Shown piece by piece: positions 57,107 through 64,000 of a stretch of 64,000 nt of DNA. Source of the stretch: Rutidosis leptorrhynchoides (Eukaryota > Streptophyta > Magnoliopsida > Asterales > Asteraceae); assembly GCF_046630445.1 (NCBI RefSeq), contig NC_092338.1, forward strand, positions 345,903,501 to 345,967,500. Reading direction: 5' to 3'. The notes under the pieces are model-generated. The model was not told the DNA's origin and ran no database searches. It worked only from the letters and a program-made list of their open reading frames with translations. The position numbers and the translations under genes were made by a program. Within the stretch, counting starts at the first letter, position 1. The number at the start of each line of letters is the position of its first letter.

Positions 57107-57682
57107 ACAACGTTACCTGAAACCGCAAAGAGTGCTAAGTGACTATTCCGGTCACGCGGGTTGGTTAGTATGGATTGTGTATTAAGAAGATAATACTCTT
57201 GAGGATGATTTGGAGTGGAAGAATGTTGTTGTGTTTTCATCCCAAGTTGTGTCTACTTATACATGTGAGCTTTTGTCCCTTAATGCCACGTAAGGGGACA
57301 AAAAGACATATTAGTGCCACATTGTTTTGTTCTTGTCCTTTTTATTCCATAAAGCTGCAAAAGGTACTATCATTATCTTAGTTCTATCTCCTCACACCCT
57401 GCTGTCCTTTATCAGTCGTTATATAGTGTCATGATCATGCCAACCTGCCATAGTGCCCTTTATGTTTCAGTGTCGCCGTCGTACACCTTTTTACCTGGCA
57501 CATACAGTCTTAGTGGCGCTACGTTTAGATTGCGCACCAGACGTCTAGCAATGTGCATCTTTAGAACCTTATGCAACTGATATGTGCGGTCATGCGCATC
57601 ATTATGAACTTGCGCGACTATTGTGGGGCTACACACGCCATTAGAATCTTGCGCAGTTGGTGTGCAACAATGCACATCATTA

Positions 57683-58234
<552 letters not shown>

Positions 58235-59580
58235 TTTACCTTATGGTTATAGAGGTCTAAACATTGAATTCCTTCGGGCAAAAAATCTTGCACTATTGGG
58301 GAAGTGAATTTGGCGAGTCAAAACAGATTCAAATTCACTTTGGGTTAAAGATTTGAAAAAGGTGCTAAAGGGCTACTTATCCTCTCGGGCCTTAACCGGC
58401 CACAAGGGAAAAGTGGTGTATGATTTAATATACTTTCTGCAGGTTATAACATCGAGAAGCTGGGTGTAAGTTTCAGCAACTCCTTCAAACATATTGAAAA
58501 TGGAATGGAAACATCCTTCTGGGAAGAACCTTGGCTAAGGGATAAACCGCTAAAGTACTTGTTCGGGCGTTTATTTTGACTTGATGTTGACCAACAGGCT
58601 ACAGTCAGTGATAGAATAACGTGGACAGGAGACTCATGGCGCGTAAATTAGAACTGGACCAGGGATCCTTCTGGCTGGGCATGCGGTGAACTACAAGGAC
58701 TCTCTTCTTTGTTGAACTCGTATTCGAAGCAGGACAAGATGGTGGATTCGTGGAGCTAAAGACTTGCAACAAATGGTATCTTTACTACAAAGAAGCTTGC
58801 GAGAATAATTGATGATCTTTTGATTCGAGACTGTAGAACACGATGAGAAACACTTCGAAACACCTTCGTACCTTTGAACATTGAAATCTTCAAATGAAGG
58901 ATGTTAAATCGACGAATTTCGGTTCGTACGTACCAAACTTGACAAAAGAGGTATTGACCTTGACAAAGAGGTATAGACCTTAACTCCATTAGATGCCCCA
59001 TATGTGATGACGACATCGAGTCAATTGACCAATCAATGTTCTTTTATCGATTATCGATATACATTTGGGAAAGGGTGTATAAGTGGTGGAATCTATGAGC
59101 GGTTTCTAATCAAAGTATTAATGAGGCTTTTCGTGGTAAATGTAATCGTTCTCTATCCTTGATGGGCTCGTGTATTTGGCAAACATTGGAGTGGACGTTT
59201 TCATATTTAATGTGGAGGAATCGTAACCAAAATATTTTTTCAAGCAAAAGTTGGAACGGATCAACGGCACTCATAGAAATTCAACTAAAATCTTTTGAAT
59301 TGATCGCATCTCAGTATAAAAAGGAGAAAATAGAATGGTTGGAGTGGTTAACCAATCCTCTTAAATTTGTATCGTGTGATTTAATGTAGTAATTCATCTA
59401 TATAGTTGCGTTCTTAATTAGCAACAAAATCCATGTAATAATTCATCTATAGCCTCCAGAATCGAATTGTAATTGGATCTATAGTTCGTGTTGTATGGGT
59501 CGCGCTTCTTACTTGACCCCTTTTTCTTGACCCCTTTTTCGAGTTTATAATATTTTTTGCTTTTTGAAAAAAAAAAAAAC
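58235..59580 (+). pseudogene. LINE (L1-type) ORF2 3' relic
   Basis: Frames with many stops read GLNIEFLRAKNLALLGK (after RT), NSLWVKDLKKVLKG, then the C-terminal zf-RVT/end region LEWTFSYLMWRNRNQNIFSS and KKEKIEWLEWLTNP (open frame 59159-59389). Order and sequence match the last part of plant LINE ORF2 downstream of the RT palm. A 3' UTR of about 190 bp ends in a run of 13 A (59567-59579), the expected tail. The 5' part is missing, as usual for LINE copies. No TSD could be fixed. Confidence 0.75.
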
Positions 59581-60006
59581 GTTGCAAAATAACGTTATAA
59601 CATAGGGGTAATCTATCTTAATTTATGCAAGCAGTTAATCCTTGAAATAGTCTCATGTAAATTTATAACTTTTATTTCTTAATTAACGTAAAATGCCAAA
59701 TCAACGTTATGCATAAATTACTTGTTCTTTCAAATGAAAAGGTAATAATCGCATTATAATAATGTTTCAAAGTCTAACCTAATGGCTTAATTGGTTAAGA
59801 CAAGATGAAAGAGTCATGTAATTAGGTTACGTTTAAATTACTGTTAATCCAGTTAATCATTCTTCCACTTAATAATGTAGATTCAAAAGATTCAAATATC
59901 TCATAACGGTACATGCTAATATGGCATATGGCAAAATAAAATACAAAAGCCTACTTGTAGACTATAATTAAGGCACTTTATTACCAAATACTAATAATTT
60001 ACATAT
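59581..60006. other. non-coding, with a possible SINE-like box A
   Basis: At about 59780-59800 TGGCTTAATTGGTTAAGAC resembles a tRNA-type box A. The expected box B is only weakly suggested by AGGTTACGTTTAAAT about 37 bp later. Otherwise AT-rich without ORFs. Confidence 0.3.
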
Positions 60007-60262
60007 TGTTGTAATTTAGTGATAGATAACAACTTTTGTAGCCTAATTCTCAACTATAGATTATTCAAGAAGAAATGAGGAAGTAAGAATTATTATTGAA
60101 GAATTGTATGTAGCATCCTTATATCTCACTCGATATTTATAATACTAAAATTAACTATACAATTGTTGTCTTCAATTATGTATGATAATGATAGGTGAAA
60201 CAGTAATCAATAATTCATAATTTTACTGTGCAAGTTGTCATCCAAATTTGACTTTCATAACA
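60007..60262 (-). repeat. 3' LTR of a Ty1/copia relic
   Basis: On the minus strand the PPT AAAAGGGGAG (60272-60263) is followed by TGTTATGAAAGTC. The proposed LTR ends at TTACAACA (60007), giving 256 bp with TG...CA ends. The other LTR is not in the window, so the left border is inferred. Confidence 0.5.
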
Positions 60263-60272
60263 CTCCCCTTTT

Positions 60273-63090
60273 GATGACAACTTTATTATCATTTAGAGAT
60301 CAACTTATACTGGCTCGTTAAAAACCTTGCTAAAGAAAACCCAGTGGGAAAAAACTTTAGCTAAGGGAAAAAGAGTGCAGCATATAGTTGACTCCCCCTC
60401 AAGTAGACTTCGTTGAGGCGTTAAATCCTTTTAACATGTCTCATGCCAATATTGTGAACATGCGTTCTGAAAATAGCAGTTGGAAGTGCTTTAGTGAAAA
60501 GATCGGCAGAGTTATTGCTGGATTGAACATATCTCATTTCAATCTGGTTGTCTTTTACGAGATCTTGAGTATATGAGAAGAATCTGAGGTTTTCATCTGA
60601 AACTATATCATCTAAATCTTTTATGTACAAGTTTAGCCCCTGTGATTTGTCTACAGTCTCCTTCATGGTTTGCTCAAACCCTTGTTTCAATTCCTATTTC
60701 CTTTTAGTCTTTTCTGAGCCTTATTCTTTTTCATCAAACTTATGACCGTTAAGATCGTCTATGGCTTTGGCGCCTCGTCAGCATTTATATTTTGTTCTAC
60801 TCTTCTTTCATTTGTATTATGCAAGCTGCATTATCTTCATATATAGTTGTTGGTGAAGATAGTTGTTGGTCTTTTATAGCGTTCTAGTCCACAAGAATCG
60901 ATAATGATTTGTGTTATTGATCTCAACCAAACACATTTTCGAGTAGTTTCATATAATGCAATAACTTCGTCATGATTTGATGATGTTGCAACAAATGTTT
61001 ATTTTAAGAACGCCATGATTTTGTGGTACCTCCATTTAGGAATACATATTGAGTTTGAGATTTATCTTTATGAAGATTTGATGAATGACCTGCATATACA
61101 TAATCAACCAAATCTTGTTTTGAAGCGTTAGAATAAAATAATTTTAAATCAGCAGTTTCTCAAGGGTATCAAAATATCTGATGGATCCCATTTCAATGTC
61201 TTTTTGTAGGGGTTGAGCTTAACCTTGTTAACAAATTAACTGCAAAAGAAATGTCAGGTCTTGTACAATTTGTAAAATACATAATAACCCCAATTGCACT
61301 AAGATATGGAACTTCTGATCCGTAAAGATCTTCATGATCTTCACGGGGATGAAATGGATCAGTGTCAATATTGAGTGATATATCAACCAATGGTTTTGTC
61401 ATTAAAAAATGTTTTAAAATCTTTTCGGTATAGTTTGTTTGATGTAAAAGTAAACCATTAGGCATATGCTCAATTTGCAATCCAAGGCAATACTTGATTT
61501 TTTTTTTCAAGATCTTTCATTTAATTTTTTTTTAGAAGTTGAATGATTTCATAGATCTTTTTTTTTGTTCATTTGATGTTATGATCATTGACATAAACAA
61601 CTTACAATCACATATCCGGACATTGTTTTCTTAATAAGAACACATGTTCAAATAAGATTATTTGTATACCCTTTTTCTTATCAAGTAATCACTTAATCAG
61701 TTATACTATTGTATCAATCCATATAAAAATATTTGTGATTCAATAGAATACATTTCTTTGGATTTTGCATTAGATGTTTCTGATACCTTAAACCCTTCAT
61801 GGATATTCATGTATATATCACTATCAAGTGATTCATTTAAATAAGTAGTTATAATATCCATGAGATTCATTTCTAAATTTTTAGAAACTATTAGGATGAT
61901 TAAGTATCTAAAAGTAATTGCATCCATAACAGGAGAATAAGTTTTTCTCATAATCCATTCATGGTCTTTGAGAGAAATCTTGAGTTACAAGTCTAGCTTT
62001 ATCTTGTAACTTCATTTTTCTCATTTCTTTTTCGGATAAAAATTCATTTTTTATCTCATATGTTTCAAATCTATAAAAGTGATAACGATTTATCCGAAAA
62101 CTTTTCTTTTATTGAGCGATTCTAATTCAACTCGTATTGCTCCTATCCAATGATCTCAATCATGTCTATTTTGACATTCCATGACAGATTTTGGTTCTGG
62201 ATCATCATCATCATCATTCATGATGTCATATGCAACATTATTTGAAAATATCTCATCAAGGTTTTTCATTACATTTCGGTTCCATAATATTTTTGAATGT
62301 GCATAATTGATTGAAAATTTCGTATTGACATCATCAATTTCCTCTGCAGAAGGAGTATTGATTTGTGGTTCTTCTTGAACACTTTCTTTTACCTCATTAT
62401 CAGCTGATTTTCTTTTTCAAGGATTTTTATCTTTTGAACCAATTGGTCTCCCACGTTTCTGGCGTGATAAAGACTCAAGAGTGACATTATTGCCAGCTTT
62501 TGGAATTTCAATTCTTGCTAGAGCATTTACTGTTGATATATTTGATTTAGTCACTCTTTTTGCATCTGTAAATGCATCAGGAAATTTATTCGCAAGTTCT
62601 TGCATATGCATTATTATTATTATTATTATTATTATTTTTTTAATTTTTGTTTCGCATTTTTTTCTGCGATTATCAAGATACCTTAATTGATGTTCACATC
62701 ATGAAACATCATTTTCTTTATTTTTTTTATTTCTCCCCTTATCTAGGGAACATTGTCTCATTAAAGTGACAATCAGCAAAAACGTGCTGTAAAAACATCA
62801 CCCGTCATGGATTCAATATATCTTATGATTGAAGATGTTCCATATTCAACATATATTTCAATCCTTCTTTGAGGAACCATTTGTTGTGGTGGTGCAATTA
62901 AAAATACACTGCACAACCAAATGTTCCAAGATGGAAAATATTTGGCTCTCGACCAAAATTAAGTTGGTAATGGAGAATATTTATGACTTGCACTTGGTTT
63001 AATGCGAATTAATGTCGCATCATGTAAATTTACATGTCCCCATATAAATATTGAGAGTTTTGTACTCATTACCAATTATCTAGTTATTAG
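60273..63090 (-). pseudogene. Ty1/copia polyprotein relic (integrase end, RT, RNase H)
   Basis: Read on the minus strand from right to left. 63090-62800: integrase C-terminal side (IAPPQQMVPQRRIEIYVEYG, SMTGDVFT). 62611-62417: linker (FPDAFTDAKRVTKS, KRGRPIGSKDKNP). 61951-61706: RT (KTYSPVMDAITFRYLI, DSDIYMNIHEGFK). 61510-61193: RT/RNase H link (YCLGLQIEHMPNG, EVPYLSAIGVIMYFTNCTRP). 60690-60421: RNase H end (EMRYVQSSNNSADLFTKALP). The order integrase before RT defines copia. Many stops and shifts; the YVDD region (about 61600) is not readable. gag, the protease and the 5' LTR are absent, the right side being cut near the hAT-like repeat. Confidence 0.8.
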
Positions 63091-63096
63091 CTGCAA

Positions 63097-63749
63097 GTAG
63101 GGGTGTTCATCGGTTTGGTCAAAACCGTTTAAACCGAAAACCAAATCGAAACCAATCCAAAAAAAACCAAACCGAATTTATAAAATGGTTTTCAGATCGA
63201 GCGAAACCGAAAACCGAATTAAAATATGGTTTTTCGGTTCGGATTTTGGTTTTGAAATTTCTGAATTTGGTTAATCGAATAAAAAACCGAATTCAATTTC
63301 GATATTATTGAATAAATATATTTAGTTATTAATATTATTGTATATATGTGTTAGATATATAATTTGAGTAGATAATTTACCTTTTCAAGTCAAAGTTTGT
63401 TTACTCGGATTTGAAATCATATTTATATTATTAAATCATATTTTTTTTAATTTCTTTATCTCCACATTCTTATACATGTAAGTAATTCAAATTGATTTTC
63501 TCTAAGTTATTGAGTTTGTTTATAGTTTTTTTTTTTTTTAAAGTATATCATTTTCATTAAAACAAAGAGATCACCTCTGCATCTTCCTTTAAGAAAAAGG
63601 GGATGCTACATGAAGTTACAACAGGATTCTAACGACTATATCTATAAATAAACGAAATTAAATTCAGTCCTTTTTACTATCCATGATCATCGATTCATTG
63701 TATTATGATATTTTATAAGTTAATATAAAATTATTGTATATTGTAAATT

Positions 63750-63843
<94 letters not shown>

Positions 63844-64000
63844 CGATTATATATATTAGTTTAGTATGATATATTTTTGTTCATCTCGCAGGGAAAAATT
63901 AAAAAATTGATATTGAAAGTAGACTTTGGTTTTAACCGAAACCAAACCGAAAACTGAATTTGAATTCGGTTTGGTTTTGGTTTCAGTTTTGATATTTGAA
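63097..64000. mobile_element. hAT-like non-autonomous repeat running off the window
   Basis: Starts TAGGGGTGTTCATCGGTTTGG and continues as a run of AACCG/CGGTT motifs (63110-63290). Complementary motifs return at 63920-64000 (AACCGAAACCAAACCG, TTCGGTTTGGTTTTGG), so the ends are inverted. TAGGGGTGTTC-type ends with subterminal CGGTT repeats are common in plant non-autonomous hAT elements. The middle is AT-rich with (TA)n at 63754-63840. The right end and TSD are outside. Confidence 0.5.

Larger units (their letters stand above)
17312..57682 (-). mobile_element. E3: old Tat-type solo LTR, split by E4
   Basis: 17312-17532 is a diverged reverse complement of the last part of the E4 LTR (both keep ...GACTATTTTATGCTTGATCA), and 57112-57682 is a diverged reverse complement of its first part (ending TAATGATGTGCATTG against TAATGATGCGCATAG in E4). 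The two pieces add to about 792 bp, against 777-778 bp for the E4 LTRs. The outer flanks are CATTT and CATAT, a possible imperfect TSD. So an older relative in the opposite orientation was reduced to a solo LTR and then served as the target for E4. Only 17312-17532 and 57112-57682 belong to it. Confidence 0.75.

Overview
The window is plant nuclear DNA made almost entirely of transposable elements, probably from a eudicot. The long-LTR Tekay-like and Tat-like Ty3/gypsy families remind me of Asteraceae, but that is recall and not proof. No ordinary host gene with introns can be supported. I use labels E1 to E7 for the LTR elements. Lineage names rest on domain order, primer-binding sites (PBS) and recalled family features; no search was run.

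Left part (1-17311). E1 (minus strand, runs off the left edge) has a 4.15 kb 5' LTR at 2053-6205. Its internal region holds an acidic ORF, an F-box ORF and the start of a third ORF. E2 (minus, about 7006-13090 or further) is a Tat-lineage pol relic with both a degenerate RNase H and a complete second (aRNH) RNase H. Its reverse transcriptase core is missing and in its place lies a solo LTR related to E1/E7 (about 8916-11999, plus). A pair of 770/837 bp direct repeats (14072-14841, 16099-16935) follows.

Middle part (17312-57682) is one nest with target-site duplications (TSDs) at each level. An old Tat solo LTR (E3, minus) was split by E4, a Tat-type element (plus, 17533-57106, TSD ACAAC) that keeps gag, a protease and an antisense ORF but has lost the rest of pol. 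E4 gag was split by E5, a chromodomain Ty3/gypsy element (minus, 19186-51055, TSD ATGAC/ACGAC). The RNase H region of E5 was split by E6 (plus, 23740-32985, TSD CAAAC), a non-autonomous relative. The 5' LTR of E5 was split by E7 (minus, 35935-48563, TSD AAATC), a second long-LTR non-autonomous element of the E1 superfamily. A hAT-like MITE (35188-35537) sits in the E5 leader.

Right part (57683-64000) holds a LINE 3' relic (58235-59580), a decayed Ty1/copia element (about 60007-63090, minus) and one end of a hAT-like repeat that runs off the window.

The most interesting unexplained signals are these. A tRNA-like module with Pol III boxes lies exactly where the E7 transcript should start. An antisense, TATA-preceded small hydrophobic ORF lies next to the 3' LTR of E7. 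Acidic/coiled-coil ORFs occupy the first-ORF position of three related elements, with an F-box ORF carried in E1. PPT-like motifs are duplicated inside E1 and E7. A block of about 310 bp is strongly conserved in otherwise diverged LTRs.
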